Source: Christensenella sp034926635 (lineage in GTDB: Bacteria; Bacillota; Clostridia; Christensenellales; Christensenellaceae). Taken from it: 64,000 bases of DNA. Below the pieces are notes generated by a model. It ran no database searches. It was given only the letters and a program-made list of their open reading frames with translations, and was not told where the DNA came from. The stretch's first letter is position 1. Every line of letters starts with the position of its first letter. Below are positions 1 to 9,155 of this stretch, one piece after another. Position numbers and translations under genes: made by a program. The stretch covers positions 47,318 through 111,317 of the forward strand of contig JAYFQX010000008.1 of assembly GCA_034926635.1 (NCBI GenBank). Reading direction: 5' to 3'.

Positions 1-1
1 T

Positions 2-3000
2 TCTTGCAAGAATGGTATAGCGCTTTATTTAGATCAATCGGGTTTCTGGGATGATCTCTATGAAGATCAAGTCGTGATGTCGCAATATTTAAAAGATTTC
101 GCTATTATAAAGCAGCCAACGCTGCTTCCTTTTTTGCAGAACGCCTCCATGGAATGGAAAGACCATTTGTTGACGGTTGGCGTCATGGATGAAATGTCAG
201 AAGGCATTTTGCATGCAATGGAGCTTCCGGCCTTGTTGTCAGGTTATCTGGATCTGGTTTACGGAGAAAAATGCAACGTACGTATTGTATGCAATGAAAC
301 TGCCGCGGCAGAATATGCGCCTTGTGCCGCAGTGAAAAAGCTTATTTCTGCGCAAAAAAAACCGGAAAACCCACCTAGGACAATTGCGGCGGCAAAACGA
401 CGCGAAGAAACGTCGCCGGTCAGCGCTAAACGTTCCCGGCATGAAGAACAGGCTGATGCGCCGATGAGCGGAAAAATGCAGGTTTGTGATTTGCGCGCAG
501 GGGAAAAATGTACGATCGAGGGTGAAGTTGTATTTACGGAAGATAAAGAGCTTAAGGACGGAGAGCTGATTAAACATAAATTTGTGGTATGCGATTACAG
601 CGCAAGCATCACTTGTTTCTTCCTGGAAAGCAGTAAATATAAAACCAAATTGACAGCGCCTAAAAAGGGGCAGTGGGTTGTTGTTTCGGGAGAGTGTTCG
701 GACGACCCGTTTGAACATGAAAAAACAGTGAAAGTACAAAAAATAGGAAGATCTTCGCATAAAGAACGTGAAGATACGGCGGAAGTAAAGCGTGTCGAAT
801 TGCACACTCACACCCAGATGTCTGCACAGGACGGCGTAACTGACGTAGCAAAAATCATAAAGCGCGCTGCGCAGTGGGGGCATAAGGCAATCGCCATTAC
901 GGATCACGGCGTTGTACAGGCTTTTCCAGACGCGGCAAACGCTGCCAAACAAAATGGTATTCGTGTCATTTATGGTGTAGAAGCCTATATGATCGACGAT
1001 TCAAAAAAAGTCTATGATGCATGTGACACAAAATCTTTTACAGATGAATATATAGTGTTTGATATTGAGACGACAGGTCTTTCGCACATTCATTGCGATA
1101 TTACGGAAATTGGGGCAGTGCGTGTGGTGAACGGAGAACTGAAAGATCGTTTTCAGACGTTTGTTCGTCCGGGCAGCCCGATCCCGCCGAAAATCGTATC
1201 GCTTACGGGAATTACTGACGATATGGTGAAGGATGCGCCGCTGCCGGAGCAGGCGCTGCGCGAGTTTTATGATTTCTGTGGGCGGGATGCGGTGCTCGTT
1301 GCGCATAACGCCGAGTTTGATACTAAATTTATTTTTCATAAATCAAAAGAATTTGGATTGCTTTATGAAAATAAAGTAGTGGACTCCATTGCGCTTTGCC
1401 GTCTTGCTTTTCCGAGACTGAAAAACTACAAACTAAATACAGTGGCTGCGCACCTGCGAATCCCGCTCGATCACCACCGCGCTGTAAACGACGCAATTTG
1501 TACGGCAGAAATTCTTCTGTACTGCTTCCGGTCATTTGAAAAACAAGGTGTTTGCGACATGCAGGGCGTGAACAAGCTTTTTACCACTACGGCGAGTGGA
1601 AAAACAGCCAAGTATTTTCATACTATTATATTATGCAAAAACAAACGTGGGCTGCGAAATCTTTATAAATTGATATCCCACGCGCACCTCGATTATTTTT
1701 ATCGCAAACCGCGTATGCCGAAAAGCCTGATTGATGCACATAGGGAGGGGCTGATTATCGGTTCGGCATGCGAGGCGGGAGAACTCTATCGTGCAGTTTT
1801 AGCAGGCGAATCTGCTGCAAAGCTGGAAGAAATTGCTTCATTTTATGATTATTTAGAAATTCAGCCGGTAGGCAATAACGAGTTTTTAATACGCAATGGC
1901 ATGCTTGCAGGAATTGAGGATATCCGGCGCTGCAACAAAAAGATTGTAGAGCTGGGCAAAAAGTTGGGAAAGCCTGTGGTTGCAACCTGCGATGTGCATT
2001 TTCTTGATCCGCAGGATGAGTATTTTCGGAGGATTATTTTTCAGGTACAAGGATATGACGATACCATCCAGCCGCCACTTTATTTGCGTACGACGGATGA
2101 AATGCTGAAAGAATTTTCCTATTTGGGAGAAGAAACGGCCTATGAGGTTGTAGTAGAAAATTCCAACAAAATCGCGGATATGACAGAAGAAATACAGCTT
2201 TTTCAATCCGATACGGCAATGCCCAGTATTGAGGGGGCTTCTGAAAAGATAACAGAGCTCGCTTATCGGACGGCAAAAGAGCGATATGGCGATCCGCTGC
2301 CGGAATTAATCGAAGCGCGGCTGAAGCGCGAGCTGGATTCCATTGTAGGTCACGGATTTTCTGTTTTGTATTACAGTGCGCACAGACTGGTCAAGAAATC
2401 CAATGAAGACGGATACCTGGTAGGTTCGCGGGGATCGGTCGGATCAAGTCTGGCGGCAACCATGACGGGGATCACAGAAGTAAATCCTTTGCCGCCGCAT
2501 TACGTATGCCCAAAATGCAAACACTCTGATTTTGATGTAGACAAGGAAAAATATCCGGTCGGTGTAGACTTGCCGGACGCGGTTTGTCCGGTTTGTGGTA
2601 CCAAATATATCAAGGACGGCTATGATATTCCGTTTGAGGTCTTTTTGGGAATCGATGCAGACAAAGTACCTGATATAGATCTGAATTTCTCTGGAGAATA
2701 TCAGCCGGTAGCGCATAAATATACGGAAGTATTGTTTGGAAAGGGGCATGTATTTCGCGCGGGCACGATCAGTGCGGTGAAAGATAAAATCGCCTATGGT
2801 TACGTCAAGAAGTTTTTAGAACAAACTGGCACTCAGGCAAACGAAGCTGAGGTCAACCGTTTGGTACAGGGCGTTTCCGGGGTAAAAAAGACCACAGGAC
2901 AGCATCCCGGCGGTATTGTAATTGTACCGTCTGACAGGGAAGTATATGAATTTACACCGCTGCAAAGACCGGCGGATTCACAGGATGCGGAATGGGTTAC

Positions 3001-4111
3001 CACACATTTTGATTTTAACTCGATGCATGATATTTTGATCAAACTGGATATTCTTGGGCATGATGTTCCGACGATTATCCGTTTATTGCAGGATATGACA
3101 GGGATGGACCCGCTTACCATTCCACTTGATGATAAACCGACTATGGAGTTGTTTTCAGGTCTGAAACCGCTTGGCATTAAATCCTCTGATCTACTCGGCA
3201 TCCAGACCGGGACGCTCGGCATTCCTGAATTTGGAACCAAGTTCGTTCGTCAGATGTTGATGGACACAAAACCGACGACGATGTCGGAAATTATCCGCAT
3301 TAGCGGACTTTCCCACGGTACAGACGTGTGGCTTGGGAATGCACAGGATTTGATTAAAGCAGGCACATGCACCCTGCGCGAAGCAATCTGTACGCGTGAT
3401 GATATTATGAATTATCTGGTCGACCGCGGTGTGGAAAAGCGGCAGGCGTTTTTCATCATGGAGGCAGTCAGAAAAGGGAAGGTTGCGAAAAACGGTTTTA
3501 ACGATGACATGCAGAAGGCGCTGGATGACGCGCAGATTGCAGAGTGGTTTATTGAATCTTGTAAAAAGATCAAATATATGTTTCCAAAAGCGCATGCAGC
3601 AGCCTATGTCATCATGGCTTATCGGATTGCGTATTGCAAAGTACATTATCCGCAGGCGTTTTATGCCTCATACTTTACGGTGCGAAGCGGTGAATTTGAT
3701 GCATCTTATGTTTTGGGAGGGCTTGACGACATTAAAAAGAACTGGCAGATTCTGGAAAACAAAGGAAAGACTGCTACAGCCAATGAGAAAAACATGGCGA
3801 TCATGCTGGAAGTAGCATGCGAGATGTACTTGCGGGGGATCCATTTTTTGCCAGTGGATCTGAAAAAATCCGATACGGAAAAATTCTTGATTGAGGATGG
3901 ATCTTTACGCTTACCATTTTTGTCTATTCCAAAGCTCGGTGCAAATGCCGCCCTCAAAATTGAAGAGGAACGAGATACCGCAGATTTTCTTTCCATTGAA
4001 GATTTGCGTAAGCGTGCAAAGGTTTCTTCGGCTGTGATTGAAGAAATGCAGAAAATGGGGACGCTTACGGGTCTTACGGAAACAAACCAGTTAAGCTTAT
4101 TTGACTTGTAA
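2..4111 (+). CDS. polC: DNA polymerase III alpha subunit, PolC type (5' end outside window)
   Basis: Replicative polymerase with built-in proofreading, acting at the fork. The frame is open with no stop from position 2, so the gene begins upstream of the window; the GTG at 74 and ATG at 77 are internal codons, not the start. Visible in order: the end of the N-terminal domain; an OB fold (about 480-760); a PHP domain opening with HTHTQMS at 803; an inserted DnaQ-type 3'-5' exonuclease (FDIETTGLS near 1058, HNAEFD near 1300); the rest of PHP; a zinc site with CPKC at 2507 and CPVC at 2585; the palm with PDIDLNFS near 2669; and a C-terminal helix-hairpin part. PolC proteins are about 1430 residues, so perhaps 60-80 residues are missing here. 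PolC is typical of Firmicutes. Identification is certain; only the start is unseen. Confidence 0.97.
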   Translation, partial: SCKNGIALYLDQSGFWDDLYEDQVVMSQYLKDFAIIKQPTLLPFLQNASMEWKDHLLTVGVMDEMSEGILHAMELPALLSGYLDLVYGEKCNVRIVCNETAAAEYAPCAAVKKLISAQKKPENPPRTIAAAKRREETSPVSAKRSRHEEQADAPMSGKMQVCDLRAGEKCTIEGEVVFTEDKELKDGELIKHKFVVCDYSASITCFFLESSKYKTKLTAPKKGQWVVVSGECSDDPFEHEKTVKVQKIGRSSHKEREDTAEVKRVELHTHTQMSAQDGVTDVAKIIKRAAQWGHKAIAITDHGVVQAFPDAANAAKQNGIRVIYGVEAYMIDDSKKVYDACDTKSFTDEYIVFDIETTGLSHIHCDITEIGAVRVVNGELKDRFQTFVRPGSPIPPKIVSLTGITDDMVKDAPLPEQALREFYDFCGRDAVLVAHNAEFDTKFIFHKSKEFGLLYENKVVDSIALCRLAFPRLKNYKLNTVAAHLRIPLDHHRAVNDAICTAEILLYCFRSFEKQGVCDMQGVNKLFTTTASGKTAKYFHTIILCKNKRGLRNLYKLISHAHLDYFYRKPRMPKSLIDAHREGLIIGSACEAGELYRAVLAGESAAKLEEIASFYDYLEIQPVGNNEFLIRNGMLAGIEDIRRCNKKIVELGKKLGKPVVATCDVHFLDPQDEYFRRIIFQVQGYDDTIQPPLYLRTTDEMLKEFSYLGEETAYEVVVENSNKIADMTEEIQLFQSDTAMPSIEGASEKITELAYRTAKERYGDPLPELIEARLKRELDSIVGHGFSVLYYSAHRLVKKSNEDGYLVGSRGSVGSSLAATMTGITEVNPLPPHYVCPKCKHSDFDVDKEKYPVGVDLPDAVCPVCGTKYIKDGYDIPFEVFLGIDADKVPDIDLNFSGEYQPVAHKYTEVLFGKGHVFRAGTISAVKDKIAYGYVKKFLEQTGTQANEAEVNRLVQGVSGVKKTTGQHPGGIVIVPSDREVYEFTPLQRPADSQDAEWVTTHFDFNSMHDILIKLDILGHDVPTIIRLLQDMTGMDPLTIPLDDKPTMELFSGLKPLGIKSSDLLGIQTGTLGIPEFGTKFVRQMLMDTKPTTMSEIIRISGLSHGTDVWLGNAQDLIKAGTCTLREAICTRDDIMNYLVDRGVEKRQAFFIMEAVRKGKVAKNGFNDDMQKALDDAQIAEWFIESCKKIKYMFPKAHAAAYVIMAYRIAYCKVHYPQAFYASYFTVRSGEFDASYVLGGLDDIKKNWQILENKGKTATANEKNMAIMLEVACEMYLRGIHFLPVDLKKSDTEKFLIEDGSLRLPFLSIPKLGANAALKIEEERDTADFLSIEDLRKRAKVSSAVIEEMQKMGTLTGLTETNQLSLFDL

Positions 4112-4122
4112 GACGGAAAGAA

Positions 4123-4151
4123 TTGACTATTGAAGCGGTGGGATTTATAAT
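4123..4151 (+). promoter_or_regulatory. Promoter for secD-secF
   Basis: TTGACT at 4123-4128 and TATAAT at 4146-4151 with a 17 bp spacer, a near-consensus housekeeping sigma promoter directly after the polC stop. Transcription should start near 4158, leaving about 120 nt of leader before secD. The leader holds a small hairpin (GCGGA 4226-4230 with TCCGC 4238-4242) about 25 nt before the ribosome site. Confidence 0.75.
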
Positions 4152-4278
4152 AGATAAGTGAGTTTTTGCGGGGTTGTATTCGTATCGTTCTTATCAAGCG
4201 ACTGCAATTCCGTTTTTCACCATAGGCGGATTGATCTTCCGCAATGATTTGCAAAGAAGAGTAATGGGAGGAACGGCA

Positions 4279-5589
4279 ATGAAAAAACGGAGCCTTATTG
4301 GTATTATCGTTACATTTGTACTGATCGTTTTGTTATGCCTGTTTATTGTGAATGGTTTCTCGGTAGGTGTTTACGATGTCAAACCATTGAACGGTATTCA
4401 GCAGGGGCTTGACCTGACGGGCGGTGTGTATACGGTATATCAGGCTGACGACACGTCCGTAGAGAATTTTGACCAGAAAATGGAAGGCGCGATGTTGGTA
4501 TTACGAGAACGTCTCGATTCCAAAGGTTTTACAGAAGCGACGATCACACGTCAGGGAACAGATAAAATCAGGGTAGAAATCCCCATTAACAGTTCCAGCG
4601 AGATTAAAGACCCGAATGAGGTGGCACAGTTTATCGGTACTCCCGCAAAATTAGCGTTTGTTGATCCTGACGGAAATACCATCTTGGAAGGCGATCAAAT
4701 TAGCATGGCGCAGGTCCAAATGGATAACAACAAACAATATGTGGTTGCTTTTGAATTAAATGAAGAAGGAACAAAAGCATTTGCAGAAGCGACCAAAAAG
4801 TTTTTAAATCAGACGATCTCAATTACGATCGACGGCGAGGTTATTTCTTCCCCGACGGTTGAGTCTGTGATCAGCGGTGGAAAAGGTGTCATTAACGGCG
4901 GAACCAAAGGCTTTACTTATGATGAAGCAAACAACCTTGCACTGCAGATCGAAAGTGGCGCGTTGCCGCTTGACTTAAGCGAGGTAGAGGTTCGTTCCAT
5001 CAGCGCGACGCTGGGCTTTAACGCTCTTGAAAACAGCATTATGGCAGGTCTGATCGGTATTGCGATTATTTTCATCTTTATGTTGATTGTATACCGCATT
5101 CCCGGTTTGGTGGCATGTATGGCGCTTGCGGTTTATACTTGCATCGTGATGCTGCTTTTGGGAAGTGTCCCGGGTGTACAGCTAACGCTGCCTGGCATTG
5201 CAGGTATTATTCTTGGTATTGGTATGGCGGTCGATGCAAATGTTATCATATTTGAGCGATTCAAGGAAGAATTCCGAACGGGAAAGACGCTCAGGACTTC
5301 TTTTAATGCAGGCTTTAAAAAAGCGTTTGTTACGATCCTTGACTCCAACGTTACAACGCTGATTTGTGCGATCGTGCTTGCAGTATTCGGCACGGGTCAG
5401 CTTAAGAGCTTTGCTTACACTTTGATTATCAGTATCGTGGTATCTATGATTTCCGCGCTGCTTATTACAAAGGGTATTTTGAAAATGTTTATTAATCTTA
5501 ATCTGAAAAACCCAAATCTTTATATGGCGAAAGCAAAAGAGATCCGCGCGGCTGCAAAGGCTGCAAAAGAAGGGGGTACGGCGCAATGA
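4279..5589 (+). CDS. secD: Protein translocase subunit SecD
   Basis: Membrane component that uses the proton gradient to help the Sec channel complete protein export. The 436-residue protein has an N-terminal membrane segment, the SecD signature GLDLTGG near residue 44, a periplasm-side P1 region with DPDGN and LNEEG stretches, and a block of C-terminal membrane segments containing the conserved GMAVDANVIIFER. I chose ATG 4279 because GGGAGG lies 7-12 nt before it; an in-frame TTG at 4174 would add 35 residues but has no ribosome site and the extension does not look like SecD. It overlaps secF by 4 nt (ATGA), implying translational coupling. Confidence 0.95.
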   Translation: MKKRSLIGIIVTFVLIVLLCLFIVNGFSVGVYDVKPLNGIQQGLDLTGGVYTVYQADDTSVENFDQKMEGAMLVLRERLDSKGFTEATITRQGTDKIRVEIPINSSSEIKDPNEVAQFIGTPAKLAFVDPDGNTILEGDQISMAQVQMDNNKQYVVAFELNEEGTKAFAEATKKFLNQTISITIDGEVISSPTVESVISGGKGVINGGTKGFTYDEANNLALQIESGALPLDLSEVEVRSISATLGFNALENSIMAGLIGIAIIFIFMLIVYRIPGLVACMALAVYTCIVMLLLGSVPGVQLTLPGIAGIILGIGMAVDANVIIFERFKEEFRTGKTLRTSFNAGFKKAFVTILDSNVTTLICAIVLAVFGTGQLKSFAYTLIISIVVSMISALLITKGILKMFINLNLKNPNLYMAKAKEIRAAAKAAKEGGTAQ

Positions 5590-6518
5590 TTACAAAGAAT
5601 TTTAAATGGTTTGCACTGGTACCGATTATCATTATTATTTTAGGGGTTATATTTGGCGCAGTAAACGGTGGACTTAACCTCGGTATTGATTTTACCGGCG
5701 GCAGTATCACAACAATTGAGTTCGGCGGCGATTTTGATACGAATGTTGTAAAACAAGCGCTGGAAGAAAACGGCATGGGAGATTCCCCGATCGTTAAGGC
5801 AGGGGAAGGTTATACGCAGGCAGAAGTACGAATGCGTATAACAGAAGATGAAGATGGACAGGCTGCTTTAAATACGGCGATCCTGCAAAAAATTCAGGAG
5901 ACATACCCGGATGCGACGATCGTTACGGTTGACCGCGTAGGGGGAGTTACAAGCTCTGAGCTTGTCCGCAATGCAATTTTGGCGGTAGCAGTAGCATGTG
6001 CATTAATGCTTGTTTATATCTGGATCAGGTTCCAGCTTTACAACGGAATTGCGGCTGTTATTACGCTGCTGCATGACGTACTGATTATGATCGCTTTTGT
6101 TGCGATTTTCAGAATACAGATCAACAGTACGTTCATTGCGGCGTGTCTTACGATTGTAGGTTATTCCATCAATAATACTATTGTAATTTTTGATAGGGTA
6201 AGGGATAATCTTGATACGATGGGATTAAAGAAGTATTCGCGTGCGCAAATCGCCAATACAAGTATCAAAGAGACCTTGACGCGGACGATCAATACTTCCG
6301 TTACGACCTTGATCATGATCGTCTCGTTATACATTTTTGGCGTCAGCACGATCAAAGAGTTTGCGCTTCCGATTATCGTAGGCTTGCTGGCCGGCGTATA
6401 TTCGTCAATCTTCATGGCTGCTCCGATCTGGGCGCTCCTTGCGGACAGGTTCGACAAAAAGCATAAATCAAAGAAAACGTCAAAAGCCAAAAATACAAAA
6501 AAAGCTGCAAAAGCATAA
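5586..6518 (+). CDS. secF: Protein translocase subunit SecF
   Basis: Partner of SecD in the export motor of the cell membrane. The 310-residue protein shows the SecF signature GIDFTGGS near residue 30 after the first membrane segment, a short outside domain, then five C-terminal membrane segments including the conserved GYSINNTIVIFDRVRDN. The tail after the last segment is very rich in lysine (KKHKSKKTSKAKNTKKAAKA), fitting a cytoplasmic end. The start codon overlaps the secD stop. A strong terminator follows at 6545, so promoter 4123 plus this terminator define a two-gene unit. In Bacillus subtilis SecD and SecF are a single fused protein; here they are separate, as in many Clostridia. Confidence 0.95.
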   Translation: MITKNFKWFALVPIIIIILGVIFGAVNGGLNLGIDFTGGSITTIEFGGDFDTNVVKQALEENGMGDSPIVKAGEGYTQAEVRMRITEDEDGQAALNTAILQKIQETYPDATIVTVDRVGGVTSSELVRNAILAVAVACALMLVYIWIRFQLYNGIAAVITLLHDVLIMIAFVAIFRIQINSTFIAACLTIVGYSINNTIVIFDRVRDNLDTMGLKKYSRAQIANTSIKETLTRTINTSVTTLIMIVSLYIFGVSTIKEFALPIIVGLLAGVYSSIFMAAPIWALLADRFDKKHKSKKTSKAKNTKKAAKA

Positions 6519-6544
6519 GGATGTATATAAAATAAATGAAGCAG

Positions 6545-6575
6545 AAAAGACCTTCTGGGACAGGAGGTCTTTTTT
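6545..6575 (+). terminator. Intrinsic terminator after secF
   Basis: AAAAGACCT (6545-6553) pairs with AGGTCTTTT (6565-6573), an 11 nt loop lies between, and a T-run follows to 6575. It separates secDF from recJ. Confidence 0.85.
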
Positions 6576-6593
6576 GGAAATAAGGGATAGATT

Positions 6594-8609
6594 ATGCGGT
6601 ACATATTAAAGCAAAAAACACAATTGAATCGCAATGCAGCGGCCATGGACGCTCTGCAAAAAGAGCTTGGAATATCCAAAGTTATGGCTGGGCTTCTTTG
6701 CGCTCGTGGAATTTTGAATGTAGCTGACGCGCATAGGTTTCTTAATCCCGATATATCCCAGCTCTGCGATCCGTTTTTGTTTCGGGATATGCATGATGCA
6801 GTCAGTATGGTAAAGCATATGCTGGCTACCAAGGCCAAGATATGTATTTACGGCGATTATGACGCAGACGGGACTTCTGCCTGCGCGATTATGTCCCGAG
6901 CGTTAAAAGCGATGGGAGGAAGCCCAAAGATATTTTTACCGAGCAGGATGGAGCACGGGTATGGTCTTTCTGTCGAGAATGTGGAAGCGCTTCAGGGAAC
7001 AGACCTTCTGATCACAGTAGATTGCGGGATTACAAACACAGCGGAAATTGCACGCGCACATGCGCTTGGGATGAAGACAATTATCACAGACCACCATGAA
7101 TGCCCGCCTGTTTTACCGAAGGCGGATTTCATTTTGAATCCAAAGAGAGAAGGCGAGACCTATCCGTTTTTAAACTTGTGCGGCGCAGGTGTAGCTTTTC
7201 AGTTTGCAAGAGCACTGCTTGGTGATGCAGCATTGCAATGGATAGATATCGCGGCGCTTGCAACGATTGCAGACATTGTGCCTTTACAAGGGGAAAACAG
7301 GATAATTGCTGCAGCGGGATTAAAAAAAATGAACGAGAACCCGAACGCCGGAATTGCAGCGCTTGCAAAAAAAGCATGCCCTAAACGACAGGAGCTGGAT
7401 GCACAGTCAGTCTCGTTTACACTTGCCCCGCGGATTAATGCTGCAGGAAGGATTTCCACAGCGCGTATCGCATTTGATTTGCTTTCGGAAGACGATGACA
7501 AAAAACTGGATCAATTATCGGATCAACTATGCAAACTCAATCTAGACAGGCAGGACAGGCAGGAAAAAGTTGTAAAAGAAGCGCTGCAAATGGCCGCAGA
7601 ATCAGAATATGACAGGGCAATCGTGTTGGCAAACAGTGAATGGGATATCGGGATTGTCGGTCTCGCAGCCTCCAAAATTGCAGAAAAATATACACGACCG
7701 ACAGTTTTATTAGGGCAGTCAGAACAGGAAGGTGTTTATACTGGTTCTGCGCGAAGCATTGATGGCGTTAATATTTATGAGGCGCTGCATGTGCAATCAC
7801 ATCTTTATGAAAAATTCGGAGGGCATGCGGGGGCGGCAGGTCTCACTTTAAAAAAAGAAAATATCGATGTGTTGAGAAAGCGCCTTAATTCATTTTTAAG
7901 AGAAAAATATTCGGATGATATCTTCAGACCGGTAAAATATTTTGATATGCAGATAAAGATCCCTGAAATCAGCGAAAAAATGATCAATGAGCTTGATCTT
8001 TTAAAACCTTTTGGGCATAAGAATGAGCCGGTGGAATTTCTGATCAAGAATTCTTCTGTGACGGATATCAGACCGATTGGGGACGATAAACATGCAAAGT
8101 TTAATTTGCTTGATAAGAATAAAATTCTTAATGCCGTTGCTTTTGGAATACAAGCACAGACAATTCCGCAGCGTGCGGATATCGTCGGTACGCTCAGCAT
8201 CAATTCCTATGATGGAAAACCCCAGATGGTCGTTAATACTTTTTCCTATGAGGAAAGCCAGACAGTACAATATGAGCGGGCGCAGACATATCTGTTGCAA
8301 TCGGAAAAAAATGAAATTATGCCGGGAGAAAAAGATAGATATTTTGTAACGCGGGAAGGATTACTGGAGTTATTTGTGATCCTGCGTGGGATCAGCGAAA
8401 AAGGCACTGTATTTTCGGATATGGGGGCAATCGTTTTGTTCCTGCGAAAATACCTGCCGGATATGGATGCAGGAAAGATGGCTTTCGCGTTTTTAGTTCT
8501 CCAACAAATTGGATTGCTAGAAGTGAAAAAAAATGATAGAATACACATTGTGATAAAAAACGGAAAGCGCGATTTGAACGATAGTGGGCTATATCGCCGT
8601 TTTCTTTAA
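6594..8609 (+). CDS. recJ: Single-stranded-DNA exonuclease RecJ
   Basis: A 5'-3' single-strand DNA exonuclease of recombination and mismatch repair. The 671-residue protein has the DHH phosphoesterase core: GDYDADGTSA near residue 87 (motif I), TDHHECP near 165, and the DHHA1 domain with GGHAGAAGL near 410, followed by an OB-like domain and a C-terminal extension of about 120 residues as found in Firmicutes RecJ. Start ATG 6594 lies 18 nt after the secF terminator and is preceded by AAGGGAT, a modest ribosome site. It heads the run recJ-apt-rel-dtd, a common order in Clostridia. No clear promoter was found between the terminator and the start. Confidence 0.95.
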   Translation: MRYILKQKTQLNRNAAAMDALQKELGISKVMAGLLCARGILNVADAHRFLNPDISQLCDPFLFRDMHDAVSMVKHMLATKAKICIYGDYDADGTSACAIMSRALKAMGGSPKIFLPSRMEHGYGLSVENVEALQGTDLLITVDCGITNTAEIARAHALGMKTIITDHHECPPVLPKADFILNPKREGETYPFLNLCGAGVAFQFARALLGDAALQWIDIAALATIADIVPLQGENRIIAAAGLKKMNENPNAGIAALAKKACPKRQELDAQSVSFTLAPRINAAGRISTARIAFDLLSEDDDKKLDQLSDQLCKLNLDRQDRQEKVVKEALQMAAESEYDRAIVLANSEWDIGIVGLAASKIAEKYTRPTVLLGQSEQEGVYTGSARSIDGVNIYEALHVQSHLYEKFGGHAGAAGLTLKKENIDVLRKRLNSFLREKYSDDIFRPVKYFDMQIKIPEISEKMINELDLLKPFGHKNEPVEFLIKNSSVTDIRPIGDDKHAKFNLLDKNKILNAVAFGIQAQTIPQRADIVGTLSINSYDGKPQMVVNTFSYEESQTVQYERAQTYLLQSEKNEIMPGEKDRYFVTREGLLELFVILRGISEKGTVFSDMGAIVLFLRKYLPDMDAGKMAFAFLVLQQIGLLEVKKNDRIHIVIKNGKRDLNDSGLYRRFL

Positions 8610-8621
8610 GGAGAATGTGAA

Positions 8622-9134
8622 ATGGATTTAAAAGGGAAAATAAGAAACATCTACAACTTTCCGGAAGAAGGGGTAATCTTTCGGGACATCACAACGATGA
8701 TCAAGGATGCGGATGCATTCGCTTACGTGATCGATGAACTTGCAAAGCATATCGAACAAGATCATATCGATATGATCCTCGTTTTGGACGCACGTGGATT
8801 CTTGTTTGGAGCGCCGGTAGCATATAAGCTCCATAAGGGAATCGTTCCCGTAAGGAAAGCCGGAAAACTGCCAGCAGAAGCCTATCATGTGGAATATCAG
8901 CTGGAATATGGCGCAGATAAATTTGAGATGCATACAGATGCAATCGAAAAGGGGATGCGTGTTGCGATCTTTGATGATCTGCTTGCAACAGGCGGTACGG
9001 CAAAGGCTGCCTGCGATCTAGTAGAGATGGCTGGCGGTGAAGTAGCTTCCATTAATTTTGTAATTGAACTGAAAGACCTGAAAGGGCGCGCTGCGCTTGA
9101 GGGATATAACGTCTATTCCATGGTTGAATATTAA
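8622..9134 (+). CDS. apt: Adenine phosphoribosyltransferase
   Basis: Salvages adenine: adenine plus PRPP gives AMP and pyrophosphate, in the cytosol. At 170 residues it has the standard family length. The PRPP-binding motif is AIFDDLLATGGTA near residue 108-120, and the N-terminal FPEEGVIFRDITT block is typical of Apt. It sits between recJ and rel, the usual Firmicutes neighbourhood, with AGGAGAATG ribosome signal 5 nt from recJ's end. Placing it before the (p)ppGpp synthetase links purine salvage with the stringent response by gene order only; no direct regulation is visible. Confidence 0.96.
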   Translation: MDLKGKIRNIYNFPEEGVIFRDITTMIKDADAFAYVIDELAKHIEQDHIDMILVLDARGFLFGAPVAYKLHKGIVPVRKAGKLPAEAYHVEYQLEYGADKFEMHTDAIEKGMRVAIFDDLLATGGTAKAACDLVEMAGGEVASINFVIELKDLKGRAALEGYNVYSMVEY

Positions 9135-9155
9135 GAAATAAGGCAGAGGACGAAG

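Noticed and set aside
239..952. Minus-strand open frame of 237 codons inside polC
   Set aside because: It is antisense to conserved PolC domains, has no ribosome site and no recognisable motif; the same holds for the other long antisense frames, for example 62329-63255.
4174..4278. N-terminal extension of SecD from TTG 4174
   Set aside because: No ribosome site, non-family sequence, and a good GGGAGG before ATG 4279.
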